Under the pieces are notes generated by a model that saw only the letters and a list, made by a program, of their open reading frames with translations, was not told the DNA's origin and ran no database searches. Shown here piece by piece: positions 1 through 6,901 of a DNA stretch of 13,356 nucleotides. Location of the stretch: positions 1 to 13,356 of the forward strand of contig DAOTXR010000057.1 of NCBI GenBank assembly GCA_034435375.1, read 5' to 3'. Position 1 is the stretch's first letter. Every line of letters begins with the position of its first letter. Origin of the DNA: DAOTXR01 sp034435375. GTDB taxonomy: Bacteria > Chloroflexota > Anaerolineae > Aggregatilineales > UBA3940. The position numbers were made by a program, and so were the translations under genes.

Positions 1-1490
1 AACTGCTGCCGCGCCTCTTCGGGGTTGTCCACCTCCGCGCACTGCTCCCAGTACGACCGGAAGTGGGTAATGAGATCAGCCGCTTCTTCCAGCCTATCAT
101 AATCCAAAGGTCGCATCGATGCAATCTCGCGCTCAAGCTGGCTGGTGCGCGCCAGGTACTCCTCCGGCAGCAGCCTGCCGTGCTCCCAGCTGAATTGCAC
201 GCGGCGCTGCTGCTCCTCAAGCTCGGCCAGCTGCTCAAGCGCCTGCTGGTTGGAAGGCCTGCTGCGTACCAGCGCGTCAATGCGCTCTCTGGCATCACAG
301 GGCACATTGAGGCGGGAGATCATCTCGACGACCATGCCGAGCACCCGTTCCTCATAGACAATGCTCTGCTCGCAGTCCCCATAGCCCCGGTCGCGGGCGA
401 TGCAGCGATAAATGGCGGCATTCTTGGTATCCTGCCACTGGATGCGCATCTTGCCGTAGTTGGGATCGGCCAGGTTGCCATCCCCACGCGCAATGCAGTG
501 CCCGCAGAATACACGGTCAGGCAGGATGTAGGTATGGGACTGGCTCGTCGTTTTGTGTGTGCAGGCCAGCCGCTCGCGGACTGCCTGGCAGGCCTGGAAC
601 AGCTCGTCGCTGAGGATGGCTTCGTGCCTGCCCTCGTACCACTCGATGTGGTTGCGGCGCGATTTCCGGCGCTGCCCGAGCGACGCGCCTGCATAGATTG
701 TCTCTGAATACCCCACACGCCCGGTGTAGGTCTGGTTCTGGAGCAGGTCGCGCACCATCTCCTTGCCGATGGGCTTCCTGCTCTCGCAGAAGCGCCGGAT
801 GGCAGGCTGCTCATTCAGCCATTCGGCGATGGTGCGGTCACTGTGCGCGCCAGTGGCGTAGCGCTCAAACGCCTCAACGACAACCGGCGCAATCTCCGGA
901 TCGACGTGCAGGCCGGCAGGCCGCTCCGGTGCGGCCTGCGCCCGGGTGACCAGGATGTAACCGAGCGGAGGGACGCTGCCGTTGAACTCGCCCCGCAGAG
1001 CGCGGGCGTGCTTGGCGCGGCGGGTGTCGCTGGACAGATTGTGGGAGTAGAAGGCGGCAAAAACCGCAATCATCTGCTCAACCAGCGCGCCGTAGGGCGA
1101 ATCATCATCATCCTGGCTGACCCCCTCGACGCAGAACAGCTTCAGCCCGCACTGATGCCTCAGGAGCGCCTTGATCATCACGATGTGGTTGTGGTCGCGC
1201 GCCAGCCGGTCGAACTTCCAGAACATGATGGCATCGAACCTGCCGTGCTCAGCAGCGGTGCGCAGCTCCTGAAATCCGTCCCGGTCAAGGCTCCAGCCCG
1301 ACCGGGCGCTGTCGGTGTAGATGCCGGCCACCCGCCAGCCGCGTTTGGCGATCTCCTCCCGGCAGCGGGCGACCTGGTCTTCGATGGAGATCTCGTTCTG
1401 CAGCTCGGATGAGAAGCGCGCATAGATGGCGACCCGCAGGGGCAGATCGGAGTGATTGCCTGCCTGGTCAACTGTCTTCCTGTTTACCAT
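1..1490 (-). CDS. Large serine recombinase (site-specific integrase), C-terminus cut by window edge
   Basis: This enzyme would cut and rejoin DNA through a serine-linked intermediate to integrate or excise the element. I read 496 codons from the ATG at 1490 to the window edge. The N-terminal resolvase domain (about residues 18-170) has the YARFSS motif with R25 and catalytic S27, and the conserved KFDRLARD stretch (R95, R98). A recombinase domain follows at about 170-320. A zinc ribbon uses C329, C332, C363 and C373. A charged helical, probably coiled-coil, stretch covers 415-458. This is the usual order for large serine integrases, which run to about 500-550 residues, so only a short tail should be missing. 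The start is set by GGAGG about 7 nt upstream. It overlaps the 64-aa gene upstream by 23 bp, so it is probably translationally coupled to the transfer operon. No inactivating change is visible. The assignment is firm; the att site is not visible here. Confidence 0.95.
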   Translation of the reverse strand, partial: MVNRKTVDQAGNHSDLPLRVAIYARFSSELQNEISIEDQVARCREEIAKRGWRVAGIYTDSARSGWSLDRDGFQELRTAAEHGRFDAIMFWKFDRLARDHNHIVMIKALLRHQCGLKLFCVEGVSQDDDDSPYGALVEQMIAVFAAFYSHNLSSDTRRAKHARALRGEFNGSVPPLGYILVTRAQAAPERPAGLHVDPEIAPVVVEAFERYATGAHSDRTIAEWLNEQPAIRRFCESRKPIGKEMVRDLLQNQTYTGRVGYSETIYAGASLGQRRKSRRNHIEWYEGRHEAILSDELFQACQAVRERLACTHKTTSQSHTYILPDRVFCGHCIARGDGNLADPNYGKMRIQWQDTKNAAIYRCIARDRGYGDCEQSIVYEERVLGMVVEMISRLNVPCDARERIDALVRSRPSNQQALEQLAELEEQQRRVQFSWEHGRLLPEEYLARTSQLEREIASMRPLDYDRLEEAADLITHFRSYWEQCAEVDNPEEARQQ

Positions 1491-1662
1491 CTTCACCCTC
1501 CTCTGGCTGGTCGTTTACCGGATCGCTGGATGGTGTCTCTGGTGGCAGCGGCTCCAGCACCATGAACGCCGGCTTCAGCGCATGGGGCTGCCACCTGCCG
1601 GATTTGAGCGTGGCATCATGCCGGATGGTCAGCCTGCCGTTGGAAAAGACATACTCGGTCAC
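1468..1662 (-). CDS. Small acidic hypothetical protein (64 aa) coupled to the recombinase
   Basis: I do not recognise this protein. It starts at a GTG whose first bases overlap the TGA of the 54-aa ORF upstream (a GTGA overlap), and its own TGA lies inside the recombinase gene. The N-terminal half (YVFSNGRLTIRH, then a WQPHALKPAFMVLEPLPP stretch) looks like a small beta fold. The tail is rich in Pro, Asp and Glu and is probably disordered. There is no signal peptide or membrane segment. The Shine-Dalgarno match is weak, so translation probably depends on reinitiation from the ORF before it. Its position directly before a serine integrase makes a recombination accessory (for example a directionality factor) conceivable, but no motif shows that. 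The gene is probably real, given the overlaps on both sides. Confidence 0.6.
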   Translation of the reverse strand: MTEYVFSNGRLTIRHDATLKSGRWQPHALKPAFMVLEPLPPETPSSDPVNDQPEEGEDGKQEDS

Positions 1663-1823
1663 GGGTAGTATAGCCTTTCCGCGGCAGGTTGAGAACCCGG
1701 TTTGTCTTGCCTGTGGGGAGCAGCGCGTTGTACAATGACGCTGCGCCCGGTGTGACGCACTGGGTCTGCGGAGCCGCGTGGAGTTTTGACCGACGACACG
1801 CGGCTCCTGCCTGCATAAGCCAT
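1659..1823 (-). CDS. Small basic hypothetical protein (54 aa) between coupling protein and recombinase genes
   Basis: The ATG at 1823 has a strong ribosome binding site (GAGGAGGG about 5 nt upstream) and lies 24 bp after the stop of the VirD4-like gene. The product is short, basic and Ser/Arg/Pro-rich, beginning MAYAGRSRVSSVKTPRGS and ending in ERLYYP. It has no membrane segment and no recognised domain. Its stop overlaps the GTG start of the 64-aa ORF by 4 bp, which is a typical coupling arrangement and the main reason to call it a gene. The low-complexity composition leaves open that it works as a leader that delivers ribosomes to the next two genes. I cannot assign a function. Confidence 0.5.
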   Translation of the reverse strand: MAYAGRSRVSSVKTPRGSADPVRHTGRSVIVQRAAPHRQDKPGSQPAAERLYYP

Positions 1824-1847
1824 AAATCCCTCCTCACATCGCTGGTT

Positions 1848-3824
1848 TCAGTATGTACCTCTTTTTGCCTTGAGCCTGTTTTCATCTACCGTTGTTCCAT
1901 CTGCTGCTGACCCACCCGCCGCTTCCCGCTGCCTGAACAGCGGCTGCTCCATGACGAGAGGCTCAGCGCCCTTCGCCTGTTCGACAGCCTGCTGCCAGTC
2001 CTCACGCTGGAACATGTAGGTGAGGGCCGCCAGAAGAACCACCTGCGTGGCATACGTCGTCGTTGCATAGCGGTGGATGATGGTGCAGTTGCCTTCCGGT
2101 GGGGTGATCACCTCCTCAATCGACATGAGGTCGCGCTGCCTGAGCTGCGGCTCGTAGGGCGAGCCATCGGGACGCCTGGTTTTGCTCGCCACGCGCTCGG
2201 TGGACCGGCCCAGCGACTGGCTGACAAAGCGGGCGGTAGCAGCGTCGCACGAGCCGAAGAAGACCTGGGTGCCCATGCCCGCGATGAGCGCCTCCGCCCC
2301 GGCCCTGCCGTAGATCAGGTCAAACTGGGAGAGCGTCTGGGCAGCGATGACAATCGAGATGTGGCGCTTGCGGAACAGGTTCACTGCTTCGACGATGCCG
2401 CCCAGATGCCCCATCAGCGGGAACTCATCAATGACAATCTTGACCGGTCTTGAGAGCGCACCGCCGGGCGACTGCTCACCGAGGGTGTCAAGGTCCAGCA
2501 TGAAGCGCTGGAGCACCGCGCCCAGATACGGCCCATAGACCCGCATGTAGCGCCCCGGACAGCGCAGGATGAGCAGCGTGGGCTGCTCAACAAGCATCTC
2601 CGCGCTGAAGTCGGTAGCGCTGGTTGCCGCCTGCACTGTCTGCTCCGCCCAGGCGCTCAGGGTAGAAGCCTGGAGCGTAGCCAGTATGCCCGGCGCGCTG
2701 CGGTCGTTGACCTTCACCCCGGCGGCGAACGCCCGCGCGAGATTCGCCGCGCCATCGTCATACGCCATCAGCGTCTGAGCGAGCGCCTGCAGGTCGTCGA
2801 AGGCTTCGAGGATGGCTCCCAGGCTGTCGAAGCGCAGCAGGCAGGCGGCCAGCAGGTTGCGGGCAGACTTGGTCCAGAAATCCTCGTGCCCGCCATCGCC
2901 CCGGCCCACGAGTACGCCGGCGATGGCCTGCGCGTCGCTGACATTCCTGACGCCATGCGCCAGGTTGAAACGGGCAAGCGCGTCATCGGTCGGGTCGTGG
3001 AGGATGACCAGGTGGCCGGTCACGCGGGCATAGTCGAGCAGGTGCGGGGCCAGCTCTCCCTGCGGGTCAAGGACGATGAGCGACTGGCCAGACTGCATCG
3101 AGTCAGCGCTGATGGGCAGGATGCCCGCCTGTGACTTGCCGGTGCCGGGCGGGCCGATGAGACAGATGCCGCGTGCCTGGTCTTCGACGCTGAGCGCGAT
3201 CCACGGCCAGCGGTTGTTGCGGTTGGGACCCCGGTCGAGGCGGTAGAAGCGCTTCCCCTCGTCACCGCGCCCGCGCTTGCCGTAGAAGGAGCCCAGCAGC
3301 CGCAGCTCGTACTCCCCCTTGGGCTTCTGCAGCCGGACGAACTCGCCCGGATAGCAGAAGTGAGCCGACCCAAGCTCCTCACGCACCCGCAGCGGGTCAC
3401 GCAGCCGGTTGACGAGTTCCCTCAGCCTGACGCCATCCTGGATCTGGGTGTAGACCGCCAGCGCCGCCAATCCGCCGCCTGCCAGCAGCACCCCGGCAGC
3501 AATGAGCAGGCGCACGAGGTTGACCCCCGGCGGGCCGACCAGCAGGTGAACAGGCCAGGGCTGGATCATGGAAGGGGCACGCTCGACTGCCAGCCCGCCG
3601 CCGGTGAGTAACAGCAGGTGCATGGCGGCCAGCGCGACGACGAGCAGCGTGACAGCCATCAGGCGGCGCTCGCGGTAGCCCATGCCGGGCCGGGCGACCT
3701 TCTTGCCGGGCTGGCCGAGCAGGTAGGCGGAAACCAGCGGCATGACCAGCCCGCCAGCGAGCAGGGGCACAGTCACAAACAGCGCAGCGCTCTCGCGGTA
3801 GGCGGTGAACAGCCAGTACAGCAT
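1848..3824 (-). CDS. VirD4/TraG-family type IV coupling protein
   Basis: This is the hexameric inner-membrane ATPase expected to bring substrate DNA to a type IV secretion channel. The N-terminus has three predicted membrane segments (about residues 11-36, 54-75 and 102-126), then a soluble ATPase domain. Walker A is GPPGTGKS (224-231). The DPQGEL motif (253-258) matches the DPKGE motif of the family. Walker B is VIDEFP (464-469), the form typical of coupling proteins. The AAQTLSQ stretch (494-500) is the conserved glutamine motif. At 658 aa it is a normal length and looks intact, unlike the VirB4-like protein encoded upstream. The start is the ATG 6 bp after the stop of the 131-aa gene, with its ribosome binding site inside that gene. 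TraG/VirD4 membership is very likely; the substrate is not shown. Confidence 0.93.
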   Translation of the reverse strand: MLYWLFTAYRESAALFVTVPLLAGGLVMPLVSAYLLGQPGKKVARPGMGYRERRLMAVTLLVVALAAMHLLLLTGGGLAVERAPSMIQPWPVHLLVGPPGVNLVRLLIAAGVLLAGGGLAALAVYTQIQDGVRLRELVNRLRDPLRVREELGSAHFCYPGEFVRLQKPKGEYELRLLGSFYGKRGRGDEGKRFYRLDRGPNRNNRWPWIALSVEDQARGICLIGPPGTGKSQAGILPISADSMQSGQSLIVLDPQGELAPHLLDYARVTGHLVILHDPTDDALARFNLAHGVRNVSDAQAIAGVLVGRGDGGHEDFWTKSARNLLAACLLRFDSLGAILEAFDDLQALAQTLMAYDDGAANLARAFAAGVKVNDRSAPGILATLQASTLSAWAEQTVQAATSATDFSAEMLVEQPTLLILRCPGRYMRVYGPYLGAVLQRFMLDLDTLGEQSPGGALSRPVKIVIDEFPLMGHLGGIVEAVNLFRKRHISIVIAAQTLSQFDLIYGRAGAEALIAGMGTQVFFGSCDAATARFVSQSLGRSTERVASKTRRPDGSPYEPQLRQRDLMSIEEVITPPEGNCTIIHRYATTTYATQVVLLAALTYMFQREDWQQAVEQAKGAEPLVMEQPLFRQREAAGGSAADGTTVDENRLKAKRGTY

Positions 3825-3830
3825 GGTCGG

Positions 3831-4226
3831 CTAGTCCTCTTCTATATCCCGGCTGTCCTTCGGCCTGCCCAGCAGCACGCCCGTCCTGCGCTGCCGCTGG
3901 CTCTCCCTGACCTCACCGGTGGTCTCCACTTCCTCGATCTCAGCCAGCACACCGGCAGTCTCCATCTCAGCGTCCAGGCGGGTGAGCAGCTCATCTGGCA
4001 TCTCAAGACCCGGCATGGTCATCACCTCATCAGCAGCTTGAGATTCGGGCAGCGGGGCTGTCTGCGCCCTCAGCGCGGCAGCAGCCTCTTCAGCCTGCAC
4101 CGCCTCTGCGATTCCCTGAAGTCTGCGCTTCTCGCGGATGAGGTACACCCCCCACCAGCGGTAGCGCTCGGCGACAGGCCGCTCGTGGTCAATGTAAGTG
4201 TCGGCTTTGCTCATTTCAGCGGGCAT
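3831..4226 (-). CDS. Hypothetical protein between VirB4-like and VirD4-like genes (131 aa)
   Basis: I do not recognise this protein. The reading frame is open further upstream, but that part lies inside the VirB4-like gene. The ATG at 4226 has GGAG 7 nt upstream and lies 19 bp after the VirB4-like stop, so I chose it. The product is soluble and strongly charged. An N-terminal segment contains ERYRWWGVYLIREKRRL. A long helical, acidic middle rich in Ala and Glu follows (about 40-110), and the end is acidic (SRDIEED). The composition suggests a helical adaptor or assembly factor, but nothing proves this. Placement between the two transfer ATPases and 6 bp before the coupling protein suggests it works with them. 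Confidence 0.72.
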   Translation of the reverse strand: MPAEMSKADTYIDHERPVAERYRWWGVYLIREKRRLQGIAEAVQAEEAAAALRAQTAPLPESQAADEVMTMPGLEMPDELLTRLDAEMETAGVLAEIEEVETTGEVRESQRQRRTGVLLGRPKDSRDIEED

Positions 4227-4245
4227 CACATGTCTCCAATCCCAT

Positions 4246-5925
4246 CTATGAATGTCCGTAACGGAACTTCTCGGCGCGGCTGGCGGCGCTGTCCAGATAG
4301 AAGATGCCCTCATCGGTCTCCATCAGGACCTGGAAGCGCTGCAGCCCGGCAATGATCCGGCGGTGCTGGCTGGTGTAGTGGGCGAAGGCCGGGTCATGGG
4401 CGAACACATCCTCGCCGCCGCGCTGGGCGAAGATGACGCGGATGGGGCAGTTCTCAAACAGCAGCCGCGCCTGCGGGTCAGACACGAAGATGCGCATCTG
4501 CTGGTCGATGACGATCACCTTCTTGCGCCGCGTGCGCAGCGTCTTGACCGCGTTGATGAGGAACTTCAAAAGCGACGGGTGGCGCATCATGCGGTAGACC
4601 TCGTCCACGGCGATGATGCGCGGGGAGTCGTTGGAGAGCGCGGTGCGCATGAGCGCCGCTAGCACCTGGGTGTAGGCGATGGCGATGAGCACCTCGTCCT
4701 CCTCCATCTCATAGAAGGTAAAGATGCGCGGCTGCTCCTCGCCCGCGATGCTGAAGTCCACGTTGGTATGGCCGTTGAGGAAGTGCCCGTAGGGGCCGGA
4801 GCCGGTGGCAAGCCCGGCAATCTCCTCGGCAAACTCCCTGGCAATCTCCCTGACGCGGGGTGTGTCGCCCAGCCCGGAGAGCGTATCCACCACTTCCTCG
4901 ATGAGCGGCGCCTGGTCGGGTCTCATCGCTGCCAGGTCTTTACCCTGATAATGACGGTACAAAGCCTGGGAGAGCAGCGACGACTGGAGATTGCCGGTCG
5001 GATCGCCGCCCAGAGGCCGCTGGAGAAAGGTCTCATACAGCCGGATGACGTGGGCAATCTGCTCGCCGAGGCGCGGATAAACCGGGTCATCGGCAGCAAT
5101 GGCGACCCTGACCTGCACGTCATGCAGCGCCTGGCCGGAGTGGATCTCTGAGAGCGCCGCCGAGCAGTCGGCGATCTGCCGCTGGCTGCCGGTGTCAAGC
5201 GTCCGGCTGGTGACCAGGTGCGCCTGCATGGCGGTGATGACACTCTCGAGCTTGGCCACCGCAGCGTGCCCTTCCCAGGTCCTGGGGATGTCCACAGCCA
5301 CCGCGATGGGGATGCCGAGCGTGAACAGCAGCGCCATCGGCCTGAAGAAGGTCCACTCGACGCTGCGAAAGGCGTAGCTTCCCAGGATCGACACGAGCGG
5401 CCTGCCGCCGGGCCGCCCGACCGGCTCAAGATGCCAGACGGGCGAGGCCTTGAGGCGGTACAGCCCGCACACGAGCGGCGGCCAGCGCCCTTCAACGACG
5501 CGCGTGCCGATGGCGGCTGAGGCCGCCAGGCCGGTAGCCTGAGCAGCGGAGCTGTCTTCCGACCAGGTTGCCAGCCCGCACAGCGCCTGCTGGAAGTCGC
5601 CGCCGCGCTCCAGCTCCTCATACCACTGGCGGTATTCCATCAGGATGCTGGTGCGCCAGGGGTTCGATGTGCGGGCGGCCTGCGTGACCGTCCAGTCAAT
5701 CAGCGGGCGCAGGGAGGTGGGCATGTGCCAGGTCACGAAGCGCGCCGGGCCATCCAGCGCGCGCAGAAAGGCGGCAAAGCGGTTCTGCAGCGCGAGCAGC
5801 GCCTGCTCCTCGCCGTGCAGGAACAGGTCAAACGGCTCAATCAGGAAGCTCGAAGGCCGGAGCCGCCGCCCGCCGAGCGGCAGCGCTGCTGCCGGGGCCG
5901 GGAGGTGAGAGAGGGTCGTCTGCAT
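4246..5925 (-). CDS. VirB4-like type IV secretion ATPase lacking the P-loop segment
   Basis: VirB4 proteins energise pilus and channel assembly at the inner membrane. The chosen ATG (5925) overlaps the previous stop by 1 bp and has AGGAG 7 nt upstream, giving 559 aa. Residues 1 to about 295 look like the VirB4/TrbE N-terminal domain, including ALHDVQVRVAIAADDP. Residues about 312-559 look like the C-terminal ATPase half: helical segment 314-372, FLNGHTNVDF (382-391), Walker B PRIIAVDE (435-442) and VIVIDQQMR (470-478). No GxxGxGKS/T motif occurs anywhere. The segment that should carry Walker A and the following DPxGEY-type motif is missing at about residues 295-312, with the frame kept. Family members are usually around 600-850 aa. 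Either there was an internal deletion or the protein is naturally inactive. A separately encoded P-loop partner is not in the window. Confidence 0.85.
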   Translation of the reverse strand: MQTTLSHLPAPAAALPLGGRRLRPSSFLIEPFDLFLHGEEQALLALQNRFAAFLRALDGPARFVTWHMPTSLRPLIDWTVTQAARTSNPWRTSILMEYRQWYEELERGGDFQQALCGLATWSEDSSAAQATGLAASAAIGTRVVEGRWPPLVCGLYRLKASPVWHLEPVGRPGGRPLVSILGSYAFRSVEWTFFRPMALLFTLGIPIAVAVDIPRTWEGHAAVAKLESVITAMQAHLVTSRTLDTGSQRQIADCSAALSEIHSGQALHDVQVRVAIAADDPVYPRLGEQIAHVIRLYETFLQRPLGGDPTGNLQSSLLSQALYRHYQGKDLAAMRPDQAPLIEEVVDTLSGLGDTPRVREIAREFAEEIAGLATGSGPYGHFLNGHTNVDFSIAGEEQPRIFTFYEMEEDEVLIAIAYTQVLAALMRTALSNDSPRIIAVDEVYRMMRHPSLLKFLINAVKTLRTRRKKVIVIDQQMRIFVSDPQARLLFENCPIRVIFAQRGGEDVFAHDPAFAHYTSQHRRIIAGLQRFQVLMETDEGIFYLDSAASRAEKFRYGHS

Positions 5926-6407
5926 CAAGCATCTCCTTTGCGGAAGGGGTTCTCGGCTGCCGACAATCCCTCGCCCCCGGCGTCGCCGAAGCCCCCCAGG
6001 TACTCCCAGTCCGCGTCGAGCAGGTCGGCCTGCTGGCCATCTTCCCATTCAGCATCGTACACGGTGTCAGCGCGCAGGATGCCTTCCTCAGGGCTAACCC
6101 TGAGCGCGTGCCCGGCGAGCGAGAGCGGCTCGCTCTCGCGGCGCGCTGCCGCGACGGTCAGGAGCCCGCGCAGACTGCGCAGGCCGAAGACAAACAGCGG
6201 CATGCCTTCGAGCGGGTGGGTGATGATGAGCACCCCGGCCAGCACGAGGCCTGCGCTCAGGCAGGCGGGGAAGAAGCCCACCATTCGCCCGCCGATGAGC
6301 GCCACAAGCGCCCCGGCCAGCCCGGCGGCCAGCAGGCGCTTGAAGCTGACAGAGCCGATGCCCTTTTCGTGTCGTTCGACAATGTTGGAACGCTGCCAGG
6401 CTGTCAC
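5925..6407 (-). CDS. PrgI/VirB3-like inner-membrane transfer protein (160 aa)
   Basis: This small membrane protein lies immediately before the VirB4-like gene, where VirB3 or PrgI proteins sit in type IV secretion operons. After a short basic N-terminus there are two hydrophobic helices (about residues 24-40 and 43-63) and a weaker third (about 68-86). An acidic cytosolic tail follows, containing YDAEWEDGQQADLLDADWEY. I chose the GTG at 6407 because AAGGA lies about 9 nt before it. The alternative TTG at 6416 would place the same site almost against the start. Its stop shares one base with the VirB4-like ATG, so the two products are probably made together. The family call rests on topology and position, not on a diagnostic motif. 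Confidence 0.7.
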   Translation of the reverse strand: MTAWQRSNIVERHEKGIGSVSFKRLLAAGLAGALVALIGGRMVGFFPACLSAGLVLAGVLIITHPLEGMPLFVFGLRSLRGLLTVAAARRESEPLSLAGHALRVSPEEGILRADTVYDAEWEDGQQADLLDADWEYLGGFGDAGGEGLSAAENPFRKGDA

Positions 6408-6493
6408 TTTTCTCAAATCCTTCTGTACTTACAGGTGGTGGGGAGGGATGGCGCCCTTGGTTCAGGAGAAGAACGCCATCGCCTCCTCATCGC

Positions 6494-6727
6494 TCAGGTG
6501 CCGAGAAGCGCTGCAACCCCGCCGCTCGAGGCGATGACCAGGAAGATCAACCCCCAGGTCACGTCGTTGAAGGCTTTAGGATGGTCCTGCTTCCACGTTG
6601 AGACCAGCGGCAGCGATGACCCCAGGTACATGAAGCCCAGCCCGAGCACGCCGATGACCGCGACCGAGCCGGAGATGGCGAGCAGCGTCGTCTCGATGTC
6701 CTGAATGAAGTTCTGTACTGCATCCAA
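6494..6727 (-). CDS. Pilin-like/VirB2-type small membrane protein (77 aa)
   Basis: The product has two hydrophobic helices (about residues 15-37 and 56-75) joined by a short loop with WKQDHPKAF. This is the layout of TrbC/VirB2-type conjugative pilins, and it sits just before a PrgI/VirB3-like gene as expected. I place the start at the TTG at 6727, with AAAGGA about 8 nt upstream, giving MDAVQNFIQDIETT at the N-terminus. The frame stays open to another TTG at 6790 (98 aa), but the extra residues are polar and unlike a signal peptide. There is no classical cleavable signal. An 85-bp gap separates it from the PrgI-like gene. The topology is clear; the pilin role is inferred from size and context. 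Confidence 0.7.
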   Translation of the reverse strand: MDAVQNFIQDIETTLLAISGSVAVIGVLGLGFMYLGSSLPLVSTWKQDHPKAFNDVTWGLIFLVIASSGGVAALLGT

Positions 6728-6804
6728 AGCGACTGTCCTTTCTGTTTCACTCTGACTGCGTCCACCTGTTCGGTGGCGTTCACAACACAACGATCCCTGT
6801 CAGG

Positions 6805-6816
6805 CATCACCTCCTT
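6805..6816 (-). promoter_or_regulatory. Near-perfect Shine-Dalgarno sequence without a well-placed gene
   Basis: On the minus strand AAGGAGGTGAT is an almost complete complement of the 16S rRNA 3' end. The ATG within it is only 2 nt from GGAGG, and that frame runs 82 codons through the pilin gene in another frame with an Arg/Ser-rich product that looks non-coding. The pilin frame itself begins about 80 nt further on, at a TTG. This may be a ribosome standby site, a leader-peptide start, or a relic of a lost start. Confidence 0.35.
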
Positions 6817-6829
6817 CCTGTGCCCCGGG

Positions 6830-6901
6830 CTTAGCGCAGGGTTGCGATAAAGGTTCATCGCAAAACCGCGATGAAGGTTCATCGCAGAACCGCGATGAAC
6901 T
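6830..6901 (-). repeat. Three tandem 24-bp repeats, each with an inverted repeat and a stop codon
   Basis: The 24-bp unit occurs three times in a row: 6878-6901, 6854-6877 and a diverged copy at 6830-6853. Each of the first two copies contains perfect 8-bp arms, TTCATCGC and GCGATGAA, around a 6-nt loop. The first copy encodes the last residues and stop of the 611-aa protein (FIAVLR then TGA). The next copies repeat this as TFIAVLR-stop and TFIATLR-stop in the same frame. The array therefore duplicates the end of the gene and can form consecutive hairpins between that gene and the pilin gene. There is no T-run, so it is not a standard terminator. It could slow, process or stabilise the transcript. 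Confidence 0.9.

Noticed and set aside
63..707. Long rightward open frame opposite the recombinase gene
   Set aside because: It is the antisense shadow of a clearly recognisable serine recombinase; the translation matches no family and its openness follows from high GC.
320..814. Leftward 164-codon frame inside the recombinase
   Set aside because: Arg/Ser/Ala-rich translation in a different frame from the intact recombinase, which is continuous through this region.
3618..4355. Rightward 245-codon frame across the coupling protein start, the 131-aa gene and the VirB4-like end
   Set aside because: Antisense to three well-supported genes with matching overlaps and ribosome binding sites; low-complexity product.
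5725..6537. Rightward 270-codon frame opposite the VirB4-like and PrgI-like genes
   Set aside because: Antisense shadow with Ser/Pro/Arg-rich composition and no domain pattern.
6559..6807. 82-codon frame from the ATG next to the consensus ribosome binding sequence
   Set aside because: Spacing of 2 nt is too short, and the Arg/Ser-rich product overlaps the pilin in another frame.
6830..6901. CRISPR array
   Set aside because: The copies are directly adjacent, without spacers, and form part of a gene end.
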